64,000 nt of DNA from Spartobacteria bacterium UBA695 (GTDB lineage: Bacteria > Verrucomicrobiota > Verrucomicrobiia > Chthoniobacterales > Chthoniobacteraceae). The stretch is from NCBI GenBank assembly GCA_002298145.1, contig DBMP01000025.1, positions 62,001-126,000 of the forward strand, read 5' to 3'. Numbering within the stretch: position 1 is the stretch's first letter; each line of letters begins with the position of its first letter. The position numbers and the translations under genes are program-made. A model generated the notes under the pieces. It was not told the origin of the DNA. It saw nothing but the letters and a program-made list of their open reading frames with translations, and ran no database searches. This document shows positions 24,779 through 33,858 of this stretch, in pieces.

Positions 24779-25762
24779 TTAGAGCTGCAAATCGCTGCGA
24801 ACTTTCTGCCAGTTTTCGCGGGTCATCACCGTGCCTGCGGTCTCAGTGTTGGCAGGCGGGACGACGCCTTTGGTAATCCAGTTAAAGAGGTTCTCTGCGG
24901 TGGCCCGGCCGTGCATGGTGGAGCTGACCGCCACGGTGGCATAGAAGCCGGTGGGATGGGCTTTCTGGAATTCCGCAAACGCAACGCCGGAGCCGTTGAT
25001 GCCGACGCCGATGACGGCCGCCGGATCGAGGCCGAACTGCTCGCTGGCGCGCACGCCGCCGAGAACGCTTTCTTCATTCAGGGCGTAGATGACCCACTTT
25101 TTAAACGCCGCATGCTTGGCAAACACCGGGGCCGAAGCCGTGTTGGCGCTCTCGGTGTCGGTGGTTTTTTGCGGGGCGTCGAAGATGTTCTCCTTTTTGA
25201 AGCCCGCGTCGAGGAGCGCCTTGGTCGCGCCGTCGGTGCGTTCCTTCGCAGTGGGCAGCTCGTAGTTCGTGATGCGCACTGCGGCGACTTCCTCGGGCTT
25301 CCATCCGCGCCGGGCCATTTCCTCGGAGATGGTCTGGCCGACCTGGACGCCGATCTTAAAGCCCGACATGCCCAGGTGCGGCACGGAGTCGATCGGCTTG
25401 CCGCCGCTGACAAACTGGTCGTCCACGCTGACAACTTTCATGTTATAGGCGCGGGCCTTGGCGACCACGGCGGGGCCGAGCCGGACATCCGGCGTACAGA
25501 TCACAAACCCCTGCGCGCCCTGCGAGTGGAGGTTATCGATGGCGGTGATGACTTTCTCGCCGTCCGGGGCGCCGATGCGCACCACGCTGAAGCCGAGCTT
25601 CTTGCCAACCTCCTCGGCGGCATTCTGCTCATTGATAAACCATGGCTGTTCGGGCATCTTTACAATAAAGCCGATCTTTACCGGGCTGGCACCCTGGGAA
25701 AAGGCACCGGTCACCAATGTGACTGCCATAGTCATTGGCAGAAGTAGGGAATGGAGTTTCAT
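24779..25762 (-). CDS. araF: L-arabinose-binding periplasmic protein AraF
   Basis: A 327-residue binding protein with a signal peptide (LLLPMTMAVTLVTGAFSQG). It matches E. coli AraF along its length: KIGFIVKMPEQPWFINE (AraF KLGFLVKQPEEPWFQTE), APDGEKVITAIDNL, GAQGFVICTPDVRLG, MKVVSVDDQFV, RITNYELPTAKERTDGA, ESVLGGVRASE, GVGINGSG and ATGFYGS-equivalent PTGFYATV. This is why the operon is assigned to L-arabinose and not to ribose or galactose. It is the first gene of araFGH and is divergent from an OprB-type porin across a 338-base control region. Confidence 0.93.
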   Translation of the reverse strand: MKLHSLLLPMTMAVTLVTGAFSQGASPVKIGFIVKMPEQPWFINEQNAAEEVGKKLGFSVVRIGAPDGEKVITAIDNLHSQGAQGFVICTPDVRLGPAVVAKARAYNMKVVSVDDQFVSGGKPIDSVPHLGMSGFKIGVQVGQTISEEMARRGWKPEEVAAVRITNYELPTAKERTDGATKALLDAGFKKENIFDAPQKTTDTESANTASAPVFAKHAAFKKWVIYALNEESVLGGVRASEQFGLDPAAVIGVGINGSGVAFAEFQKAHPTGFYATVAVSSTMHGRATAENLFNWITKGVVPPANTETAGTVMTRENWQKVRSDLQL

Positions 25763-26100
25763 ATGGGGGAGGATGGGGATTATTGGGTTGTGGGATCTTG
25801 GGGGGGGAGAGGAGAATTAGATCTGTTTGGAAATTAAGCACGGTCGCCCCGGAGTGCAAAACGATTATTACTTGACAGTAACGCCACCTTGCAGCCCCCC
25901 AAAAAACCGCGCGAGCCCAGGGAGTTCCGGGGCAAATATCGCTAGTCGTTTTTGTCTAACACTAGTTTACACTCTGTCTATAGTTTTTAGCCGGTGACAT
26001 TACTGTCATGTAGCAAACTAGTTTTTATCCCGCCGTAACTCTGCGAGAGTCCCTCACAGCTGAAACCCCTCGTTCCAGCCACATCCCCAACAACCCCCAA
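25763..26100. promoter_or_regulatory. Divergent araF-oprB control region with repeated palindromic sites
   Basis: The 338-base intergenic region is AT-richer than its surroundings and holds no gene. Visible elements are ACTAGTTT at 25961-25968 and again at 26017-26024, the second inside the perfect palindrome AAACTAGTTT (26015-26024). There is also TGACAGTAA at 25873-25881 with its inverted copy TTACTGTCA at 26000-26008; the latter lies in the smaller palindrome TGACA-N4-TGTCA. A GTTTTTxxxTAG motif occurs around 25948 and 25983. These are likely operators for a sugar regulator serving both araFGH and the porin. Confidence 0.55.
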
Positions 26101-27429
26101 ATGAAACACGTAAACACTCGGTATCTACGTAAACTCGCATCGGCAACTCTCGCCTCCATCGGCCTGCTCTCCAGCGCGCAAGCGGGCACCGGAGGCGACA
26201 CCAAGAGCGCTAAGGACCTCTCCTCCCAGTCAATCCTCGACGCTCACTGCGGCCTCGGCCAGAGCTTCGAAAACTGGTGGAACGGCGACAGCTTCACCGG
26301 CAACTGGTTCGGCCTCAACAACCCCGATAACCACAGCGGCGTAAGGCTCTTTGCCTCCTACGAAGCCGACATGGCCTCCAACGTCGTGGGCGGGAAAAAG
26401 AGCACGGGCTTTGGCTATTCCGACAACTTTTATTTCGGAGCCAAGTTCGATCTCGAAACGCTGGTAAACTGGAAAGGCGCGACGCTAACGATCGCCGGGA
26501 TTGACCGCAACGGCACCAGCCTGACCTCGGAACGGATCGGGAATTTCTACCCCGTGCAGCAGGACTACGGCGTCCAGCGGCTGCTATTCTACAGCATCAA
26601 CCTTGAGCAAAAACTCTTCGACGATCAGCTCTCCGTGAAAGTGGGCCGCTTCCCGATGACGGACGATTTCGCGACGTCGCCGCTCTACGGGCTCTACCAA
26701 AACAACGGCATCGACGGAAACCCGAAGAGCTTTTTCACCACCACCGCCTTTTCCTCCTATCCCGGGTCTGTGTGGGGCGGCCGCGTGATCTACAAACCGG
26801 CGGGAACGGACTTTTACATCAAGGCGGGCCTCTTCCAAACAAGCGACCGCATTTACGATACCAACGCGCAAGGCATGGACTGGGGCATCCGGGGACGCGA
26901 CGGCATTTCCGCCATCACGGAGCTTGGCTGGACGCCGACGTTCAACGAAAAGCCCGGCCACTTCTGGTTTGGATCGTATTACTCATCGATGGAGTTTACG
27001 AGATTCCAGGACGGCCAACTCTCGGCCAATACCGGCGGCTTCTACTGGCACGCTGATCAGCAAGTCTACCGGCCAATCCCCGGGCAGGATCAGGGGCTCT
27101 CGCTGTTTACTAACTTCGTCTACCAACCGAAGGAAAGCGTCCAGCTCATCCCTTATCAATTCGCGTGCGGCGCGGTCTACAAAGGGCTGATCCCCAGCCG
27201 TCCCGCGGACATGACCGTCTTCGGGTTCACCTACGGGAAATTCAGCAATGACTACACCGCGTCGGTTTCGCAGAAGTCCGGAGCCGAAAAAGTGCTGGAG
27301 CTCGGCTATCAAATCGCGCTCAACAAATTCACCGCGATTCAGCCCAACGTACAGGGCATCATCAACCCCTATGGCACGGATAACCACGACGTGCTGGTGC
27401 TCGGCTGCCGCGTTCTTGTGACTTTCTAG
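26101..27429 (+). CDS. OprB-family carbohydrate-selective porin
   Basis: A 442-residue outer-membrane protein with a signal peptide (ASATLASIGLLSSAQA). The mature start DWWNG-like motif NWWNGDSFTGNWFGL, then GVRLFASYEADMASNV, LEQKLFDDQLSVKVGRF and a beta-barrel to the terminal phenylalanine (CRVLVTF) are typical of OprB porins that admit glucose and other sugars. It is divergent from the araFGH operon, so it is most likely the outer-membrane pore for L-arabinose or arabino-oligosaccharides. A strong terminator follows at 27463. A lone Cys (DAHCGLG) and a second near the C-terminus could form a disulfide. Confidence 0.88.
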   Translation: MKHVNTRYLRKLASATLASIGLLSSAQAGTGGDTKSAKDLSSQSILDAHCGLGQSFENWWNGDSFTGNWFGLNNPDNHSGVRLFASYEADMASNVVGGKKSTGFGYSDNFYFGAKFDLETLVNWKGATLTIAGIDRNGTSLTSERIGNFYPVQQDYGVQRLLFYSINLEQKLFDDQLSVKVGRFPMTDDFATSPLYGLYQNNGIDGNPKSFFTTTAFSSYPGSVWGGRVIYKPAGTDFYIKAGLFQTSDRIYDTNAQGMDWGIRGRDGISAITELGWTPTFNEKPGHFWFGSYYSSMEFTRFQDGQLSANTGGFYWHADQQVYRPIPGQDQGLSLFTNFVYQPKESVQLIPYQFACGAVYKGLIPSRPADMTVFGFTYGKFSNDYTASVSQKSGAEKVLELGYQIALNKFTAIQPNVQGIINPYGTDNHDVLVLGCRVLVTF

Positions 27430-27462
27430 ATATAGAACAACCATTCCCGATTCACCCCCCCG

Positions 27463-27525
27463 CGGGCGGAGTCACGATCACCGGGCAAACAGGCTGCCCG
27501 GACCGGCGACTCCGCCCGTTTTTTT
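27463..27525 (+). terminator. Rho-independent terminator after the OprB-type porin gene
   Basis: CGGGCGGAGTC at 27463-27473 pairs with GACTCCGCCCG at 27508-27518, and a run of T to 27525 follows. The loop itself contains a second hairpin (CCGGGCA at 27481 with TGCCCGG at 27495). This is the clearest intrinsic terminator on the plus strand in the window. Confidence 0.92.
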
Positions 27526-27743
27526 GGGGGGAGGGGGCGTACGCCGCGGACGCGGGTCCCCCCTCTGACCTGCTAATCTTTCTGGCGAAACGGCAAAGCT
27601 ATTGCTATAAGTAAAACTCCGTAATCAACGGACTGGCGGTTTCCTACCTATCATCTAAGAAAAAACATCACCTCCAGCTCATGAATGCTTATGTCTACCC
27701 GGTCGCATGATACAAAACCCTGTGGAGGCGGGGCGCATTTTTC

Positions 27744-30700
27744 ATGAAAGAACCAGACGATCGCCGCAAAACCATCTGGCTGGCCATCACGCTAGCAGCC
27801 GTGGCCATCGCGGGCATCCTTGGGGCCTGGTTCTTCGCCCAGCAGACCAACCGCGAACAGGAGGAGATTCTACTTCACCAAGCCCGCGCCATCGCCCTGG
27901 CAACCAATCCCGAGCGCATCAAAAAGCTCACCGCCGCCCCCTCCGATCTGACGGAACCAGCTTACCTGCGGCTGAAAGGCTACTACGAGCTCCTCAAAAA
28001 AAGCCACCCCGACTGCCATTCCATCGCCCTCATCGGGCGGCATGCTTCCAGCCCCTTTTTCTACTATTTGAACAGCGAATCGAAGGATTCCCCGGAGGGG
28101 ATCCAGCCCGGCAGCCCTCTTGAGAAGGCCCCCAAGAGCTATTTTCACGCCTACCGGTCCAATGTCCCGGTCATCGCCAAACCGGTCCCGAGCGGCGGGA
28201 AAAGGTGGCTCTCCGCCGTCGTCCCGGTTAACGATCCGGTAACGACCAAGCCGATTGCGCTACTGGAGTTCACCGTCGATGCGCAATCGGTCCACGCAAA
28301 GATCATCAAGGCCGCCCTTCCGCCGCTTTTGGTGACCCTATCAGTCGTGGCCGTCCTGGGGGCCGCCACCCACCTGATCCGCCGCCGCTCCAGGCAGGCG
28401 AATGCCCCCCGCTGGCTCTGGTTCCTGGAGCCGGTGGCGGTGATCATTATCGGAATCCAGATCACGCTCTTTTGGGCCTGGATGGCGCATGAAACAGAAA
28501 ACCGGAACCGGAACCGCGCCTTCGAAAACCTCGCGGAAAGCAAAACCGCCACCTTTTCCGAAAGCTTGCAGTACCTGCGCGACAGCGGCCTGCAGGGCCT
28601 GGCCAGCTACTTCCGGAGCTGCGCCGTCGTCACCCGGGATGGCTTCCAGGCGTACGCCAGCTACTTGACAGACGCCCGGCGTTTTCAGGCTTGGGACTGG
28701 GTCCCGGCCATCGCCGCCGAGGAAAAGGAAAAGTTCGAGCAACAAATCCGGGAACAGGATGACCCCGAGTTTCAGATCTGGCAGAACGACGCCCGGAAAA
28801 TCCGCGAACCCGCCTCCGGCCGCGACACCTATTACCCCGTCCTACACCCGGCGCCCAAGGAGGGAAATGAACGCGCCGTGGGCTTCGATCTCGGCTCGGA
28901 GCCGTTGCGGCGCGCCACATTGGAGGAAGCCGTCCGCTTCCGCTTCGCGACCGCCAGCGAACCCCTCGACCTGGTCATCGACAACAAACCCCAACGGGGC
29001 CTCATCGTCCTGCAACCCGTATTTGCCAACAACGAACCCAACCGTCTCCGCGGGTTCGCCATGGCGGTGCTGAAAATCGAAACCGCGCTGGAAAACACCC
29101 ATCCCGATCCGACGGTTTCCATCGAATGGGCCTTCCTCCAAAAAGACGGAACAGCCAAACCGGTCGCCGCGAATTTGCCGCACACCCAGCCCGCCTCCTC
29201 CCGCGAATATTCCTACACCGTCCCCATCATGGCCTTCGGAAAGGTCATGCAGCTCACCGCACATCCCGGGCCGGAATTCGACGCCAACCACCCCCGGCGA
29301 GCGGGCTGGCTGACCCTCGGGGTGGGCCTCTTGTTCACCTTCTTGCTGGCCATCCGGGCCTACACCATCGTCCGGAAACGGGAGGAACTGGAACAGCTGG
29401 TCGTACAACGGACCGCCGCGCTGGCCGCCAGCGAAGCGCGCCACCGGGCGATGTTCGAAAAAAACCGCTCCATCGAACTGCTCATCAACCCCAAAGACGG
29501 CCAGATCGTCGACGCCAACCCGGCGGCCTGCGAATTCTACGGCTACCTGCGCGAAGCGATGCGGAAGATGAATATCGCCCAAATCAACATCCTCCCGCCC
29601 GGCCGGATATTGGATGAAATGGAGCAGGCCCGTTCCGGGCTTTACGCCGGATTTCACTTCCGGCACGTCCTGGCAAACGGCGAGATCCGAGACGTCGAAG
29701 TGCATTCCAGCCCGATCCTCGTGGACAACCGCGAGCTGCTCTACAGCATCATCCACGATATTACCCAGCGGATGGAGGCCGAACGCGCCCTGCTGGAGAG
29801 CGAAACCAACTTCCGGATCTTCTTTGAAAGCATCACCGACCTAGTCGCCGTCATCTCCCCGGAGGGGCGGATTCTCTGCGCCAACCCCTCCCTGGAGACC
29901 GCGCTGGGCTACAGCGGCAACGAGCTCACCCGGATGCACTACCGGGACTTACATGCCCGCGCTCCCCAGTCCGACGCCGACGCCCTCCTCGCCGCCATCC
30001 TGCGCAACGAGCAAACCACCTGCCCGCTGCCGATGAAAACCAAGGGCGGCGATCTCGTACCCGTTGAGACCCGGATCTGCCAGGGGCACTGGAACGGAGC
30101 CCCCGCACTCATCAGCCTGAGCAAAGACATCAGCGCCGAACAGGCGGCCCGGCAACGCTTCGAGCGCCTTTTCCAAAACAACCCCTCCCTCTTGGGCCTG
30201 CTCTCATTGCCCGACCGAAAATTCGTGGACGTCAACCGCGCCTTCACCGAAGCGCTGGGCTATTCCAGAGACGAGGTCATTGGCAAAACCCCCGAGGAAC
30301 TCAAGCTCTACCTCGACCCCTCCAGCGGAAACAAAATCGACACCGAAATTCATGCAAAAGGGCACGTCATCGACGTCGAAATACAAACCCGCCGCAAGGA
30401 CGGCACCGTCGTCGATGTGCTTTATTCCGGCGAGACATTCGTCAGCCAAGGCCAGCATTATATCCTGGGAGTCGGCGTCGATATCACCGAACGCAAACAG
30501 GCCGAACAGGAGCGCCAGACCATGCTGCAACGCTTCTTCACCATTCTCTCGGGAATGTACTCCGGCGTCTGCCTGGAGACCCGCGAGGGCATCGTCGAGT
30601 TCGTCAACGAGGCCTTCTGCGCCAACCTGAATATCACCCAAAAACCCGCGCAGTTGATCGGCCTCTCCACCCAGCAGATGCTCGCCGCCCTCCGCGATGC

Positions 30701-32693
30701 CTACATCGACCCGGAACAGTCCCTTGCGCGAACCCGCGAGATCATTCAGGAGAACCAGCCGATCAAGGGAGAAGAGCTCGCCATCGCCAACGGCAGGACC
30801 TTGCAGTGGGATTTCATCCCCCTGACCATCGAAGGCCAATCCCACGGGCGCATGTGGCTGCTCTTCGACATCACCAAGCGCAAGCAAATCGAGGAAGAAC
30901 TCAAGCGCCAGGCCAACCTGATCAATTCCCTATTCAACGCCATCCCCGAAATCATCTTTTCCAAAGACATCAACGGCGCGTATCTAAGCTGCAACTCGCC
31001 GTTTCTGGAATTTGTCGGCAAGACACGCGACGAAGTCATCGGCCGAACGGATTACGAACTTTTCGAGCGGGATCTGGCCGATCATTTCCGCAAACACGAC
31101 GCCCAGGCGATGGCATCGAGCCAGCCGATCCACATCGAGGAATGGGTCCCCTACCCCGACGGCACCTGGGAACTGGTCGAGACCATCAAGACGCCCCTCA
31201 GGGAACCCGCCGGGGAAATCCTCGGCATCGTCGGCACCAGCCATACCATCACCGAACGCCGCCGCGCGGAAGACGCCCTCCGCGAGGCCAAGGACGCCGC
31301 CGAAGCCGCCAACCGCGCCAAGAGCGACTTCCTGGCCAACATGTCTCACGAAATCCGCACGCCGATGAACGCCATCCTCGGCTTTGCCCATTTGATGCAG
31401 GAAGACAACGCCGTTCCAGAGCATCAAAAACAACACCTCCAAATCATCACCCGCAGCGGTAATTTCCTGCTCTCCCTCATCAACGACATCCTGGAAATGT
31501 CGAAAATCGAAGCCGGCCGGACGACCCTCGTCCCCGTTCCCTTCGACCTCCACGCCCTGCTCACCGACCTAGAGCGCATCTTCCTGCCCCAGATCGAGGC
31601 CCGGCACCTGCGCCTGATCCCGCCGGATCTGGCAGAGATTCCCCGCCACGTCATCGGCGACGAGCGCAAGCTGCGCCAGATCCTCTTCAACCTGCTGGGC
31701 AACGCCGTAAAGTTCACCTTCACCGGATGGATCGCCCTGCGGGCGCACGCCGTGGAAACCGGCAACCACGCGCTGCGGCTCGACATCGAGGTGGAAGATA
31801 CCGGCATCGGCATCTCCCAGAGCGACCAGAGCCAGCTCTTCCAGCGCTTCATCCAAACCGAGAGCGGCCGCCAGGTGGGCGGCGGCACCGGCCTCGGCCT
31901 GGCCATCACACGCGCGTTCGTCGAGATCATGGGAGGCAAAATCTCCGTCTCCAGCGAAGTGCGCAAAGGGAGCACCTTCCGCTTCCACGTTCATCTGGAG
32001 AAAGCCGAGGCCACCGACGAGCCCGCCCCCCACCCCGCCAAGGCGCTCCGCCTGCGCCCCGGCCAGCCCCCAGTCCGGGTCCTGCTAGCCGACAACCTGG
32101 AGGAAAACCGCTGCCTCCTGCGGCAACTGCTCGCCCCCGTCGGGTTCGAACTCAAGGAAGCCGTCAACGGATCAGAAGCCGTGGCCCTCTTCGACACCTG
32201 GGCGCCGCACCTGATCCTGATGGATGCCCGGATGCCGCTGCTCGACGGCGCCGAGGCCGTTAAACGCATCCGCGCCAGCGGCCCCCGAGGCGCGGAGGTA
32301 AAGATCATCGTGAACTCCGCCAGCGTCCTTGAGGATCACCAGCGCGAGGCCCTGGCCGCCGGAGCCGATGCCTTCCTCGCCAAGCCGATCAACCACGAGG
32401 AGCTCCTCCGGGCCATCCACACCCTTCTAAAGGCCGATTTCATCATCGAGTGCCCCGAGGCCCCGCGTACCGTCACATCTGGCCCCATCTCCGAGGCCGG
32501 GCTGAGCGCCGACTGGATCGCGGCCATGCGCGAGGCCGTCGAAGCGGCGGATTACCAGCAAGTGGAAAACCTCATCGAGAGCATCGCCGCCACCAATCCC
32601 CTGCGCGCGCAACAACTGCTAGCCCTCGCCGACCGGTTCGATGCCGACCGCCTGCTGGGCTTCCTGGACTCCGCCGCCCGGCAAACCACCTAA
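27744..32693 (+). CDS. Large hybrid sensor histidine kinase (CHASE, about five PAS, HisKA, HATPase, REC)
   Basis: A 1649-residue membrane sensor. Order of parts: TM helix 10-31, a periplasmic segment, TM helices near 191-212 and 226-248, a CHASE-type extracytoplasmic domain about 266-452 (LQGLASYFRSCAVVTRDGFQAYAS, AWDWVPAI), and a TM helix 520-542. Then come about five PAS/PAC modules between 560 and 1175. HisKA follows with the phospho-acceptor His1202 in MSHEIRTPMN, then an HATPase domain (NLLGNAVKF, DTGIGIS, GTGLGLAIT) and a receiver domain with Asp1494 in LILMDARMPLLDG. A helical tail follows the receiver. It ends 16 bases before a second REC-kinase gene. No DNA-binding output protein is adjacent, so phosphotransfer to a distant regulator or within the pair is likely. 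The ligand is unknown. Confidence 0.9.
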   Translation: MKEPDDRRKTIWLAITLAAVAIAGILGAWFFAQQTNREQEEILLHQARAIALATNPERIKKLTAAPSDLTEPAYLRLKGYYELLKKSHPDCHSIALIGRHASSPFFYYLNSESKDSPEGIQPGSPLEKAPKSYFHAYRSNVPVIAKPVPSGGKRWLSAVVPVNDPVTTKPIALLEFTVDAQSVHAKIIKAALPPLLVTLSVVAVLGAATHLIRRRSRQANAPRWLWFLEPVAVIIIGIQITLFWAWMAHETENRNRNRAFENLAESKTATFSESLQYLRDSGLQGLASYFRSCAVVTRDGFQAYASYLTDARRFQAWDWVPAIAAEEKEKFEQQIREQDDPEFQIWQNDARKIREPASGRDTYYPVLHPAPKEGNERAVGFDLGSEPLRRATLEEAVRFRFATASEPLDLVIDNKPQRGLIVLQPVFANNEPNRLRGFAMAVLKIETALENTHPDPTVSIEWAFLQKDGTAKPVAANLPHTQPASSREYSYTVPIMAFGKVMQLTAHPGPEFDANHPRRAGWLTLGVGLLFTFLLAIRAYTIVRKREELEQLVVQRTAALAASEARHRAMFEKNRSIELLINPKDGQIVDANPAACEFYGYLREAMRKMNIAQINILPPGRILDEMEQARSGLYAGFHFRHVLANGEIRDVEVHSSPILVDNRELLYSIIHDITQRMEAERALLESETNFRIFFESITDLVAVISPEGRILCANPSLETALGYSGNELTRMHYRDLHARAPQSDADALLAAILRNEQTTCPLPMKTKGGDLVPVETRICQGHWNGAPALISLSKDISAEQAARQRFERLFQNNPSLLGLLSLPDRKFVDVNRAFTEALGYSRDEVIGKTPEELKLYLDPSSGNKIDTEIHAKGHVIDVEIQTRRKDGTVVDVLYSGETFVSQGQHYILGVGVDITERKQAEQERQTMLQRFFTILSGMYSGVCLETREGIVEFVNEAFCANLNITQKPAQLIGLSTQQMLAALRDAYIDPEQSLARTREIIQENQPIKGEELAIANGRTLQWDFIPLTIEGQSHGRMWLLFDITKRKQIEEELKRQANLINSLFNAIPEIIFSKDINGAYLSCNSPFLEFVGKTRDEVIGRTDYELFERDLADHFRKHDAQAMASSQPIHIEEWVPYPDGTWELVETIKTPLREPAGEILGIVGTSHTITERRRAEDALREAKDAAEAANRAKSDFLANMSHEIRTPMNAILGFAHLMQEDNAVPEHQKQHLQIITRSGNFLLSLINDILEMSKIEAGRTTLVPVPFDLHALLTDLERIFLPQIEARHLRLIPPDLAEIPRHVIGDERKLRQILFNLLGNAVKFTFTGWIALRAHAVETGNHALRLDIEVEDTGIGISQSDQSQLFQRFIQTESGRQVGGGTGLGLAITRAFVEIMGGKISVSSEVRKGSTFRFHVHLEKAEATDEPAPHPAKALRLRPGQPPVRVLLADNLEENRCLLRQLLAPVGFELKEAVNGSEAVALFDTWAPHLILMDARMPLLDGAEAVKRIRASGPRGAEVKIIVNSASVLEDHQREALAAGADAFLAKPINHEELLRAIHTLLKADFIIECPEAPRTVTSGPISEAGLSADWIAAMREAVEAADYQQVENLIESIAATNPLRAQQLLALADRFDADRLLGFLDSAARQTT

Positions 32694-32709
32694 AAACAAC
32701 CAAACCACC

Positions 32710-33858
32710 ATGAACCTCATCCCACCCGAGGGGGCCACGCCCACCATCCTGATGGTCGACGATGTGCCGGAAAACCTCAAACTCCTGGCCAGGATCCTCA
32801 GCCGCGAAGGCTACAAGGTCAGGCCCGTATCGAGCGGGGCGCACGCGCTGCGGGCCATCGAGATCGCACCGCCGGACTTGATCTTACTGGATATCACCAT
32901 GCCCGACATGGACGGGTACGCCGTGTGCGCACGGCTTAAATCAGATGCCAAGCTGGCAACGGTTCCCGTCATCTTCCTAAGCGCCCTCAGCGACCCCGAA
33001 GCCAAAGTCAGGGCCTTCCAAAGCGGAGGCGTGGACTACATCACCAAGCCCTTTCAAGCCGAGGAAGTGTTGGCGCGCGTCGAGTGCCAGCTAAAGCTCC
33101 GGGGGTTGCAGCTGAGCCTGGAGAAACGGAACCGCGAACTGGCCGACGTCAACCGGCAACTCAACGAAGCCAGCCTGATGCGCGACAACCTCGTACAGAT
33201 GATCGTCCACGATATGCGCTCCCCGCTGACGGTGCAGATGGGCTTCCTCGACGTCCTGATGGAAACCGTCTCCGCGTCGCTGGACGACACCGGAAGAAGC
33301 TGTCTCGCCGCCGCCAGGCAATCCTCCGTGCGCCTGGTCAACATGGTCAACTCCATGCTGGACGTCAACCGCCTGGAGTCCGGGAACCTCCCCGTCTGCC
33401 TCACCCCGAACCCGCTCAAAGCCATCCTCGCCGAAGCCATGGCGCTCTACCGCCCCATCCTGGAGCAACGGCAGCTCGTCTTGGAACTGCCTGAAACACT
33501 GGAGCCCGTCCATTGCGACGCCTACCTTATCCGGCGCGTAATGGAGAACCTGATCGGCAACGCCCTCCGGTTCACCAACCCGGACGGCGTCATTCGCGTG
33601 GCCGTCTCGGTGGGCGAAGCGAACGAATTCCTCATCAAGGTCATTGACGACGGCGTGGGCATCGCCCCGGCCCATCACGGGATCATTTTCGAAAAGTTCG
33701 GCCAGGTCGGCCCGCATACGAAGAACTCCTCCGGGATGGGGCTGACCTTCTGCCGCCTCGCCATCGAAGCCCACGGCGGCCGGATCGGCGTCGATAGCGA
33801 GCTGGGCAAGGGAAGCACGTTCTGGTTCACCCTGCCCAGGGATCCGGTTACTCAGTAA
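32710..33858 (+). CDS. REC-histidine kinase (response regulator fused to HisKA/HATPase)
   Basis: A soluble 382-residue protein starting at ATG 32710, 16 bases after the large sensor. The N-terminal receiver domain has Asp61 in LILLDITMPDMDG and the Lys of DYITKPF. A coiled-coil linker follows (LSLEKRNRELADVNRQLNE), then HisKA with His167 in MIVHDMRSPLT, and an HATPase domain (NLIGNALRF, DDGVGIAP, GMGLTFCRLAIE). The layout fits a phosphorelay in which the upstream sensor phosphorylates this receiver and tunes its kinase. The last 7 bases overlap the convergent beta-mannosidase gene. Confidence 0.88.
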   Translation: MNLIPPEGATPTILMVDDVPENLKLLARILSREGYKVRPVSSGAHALRAIEIAPPDLILLDITMPDMDGYAVCARLKSDAKLATVPVIFLSALSDPEAKVRAFQSGGVDYITKPFQAEEVLARVECQLKLRGLQLSLEKRNRELADVNRQLNEASLMRDNLVQMIVHDMRSPLTVQMGFLDVLMETVSASLDDTGRSCLAAARQSSVRLVNMVNSMLDVNRLESGNLPVCLTPNPLKAILAEAMALYRPILEQRQLVLELPETLEPVHCDAYLIRRVMENLIGNALRFTNPDGVIRVAVSVGEANEFLIKVIDDGVGIAPAHHGIIFEKFGQVGPHTKNSSGMGLTFCRLAIEAHGGRIGVDSELGKGSTFWFTLPRDPVTQ

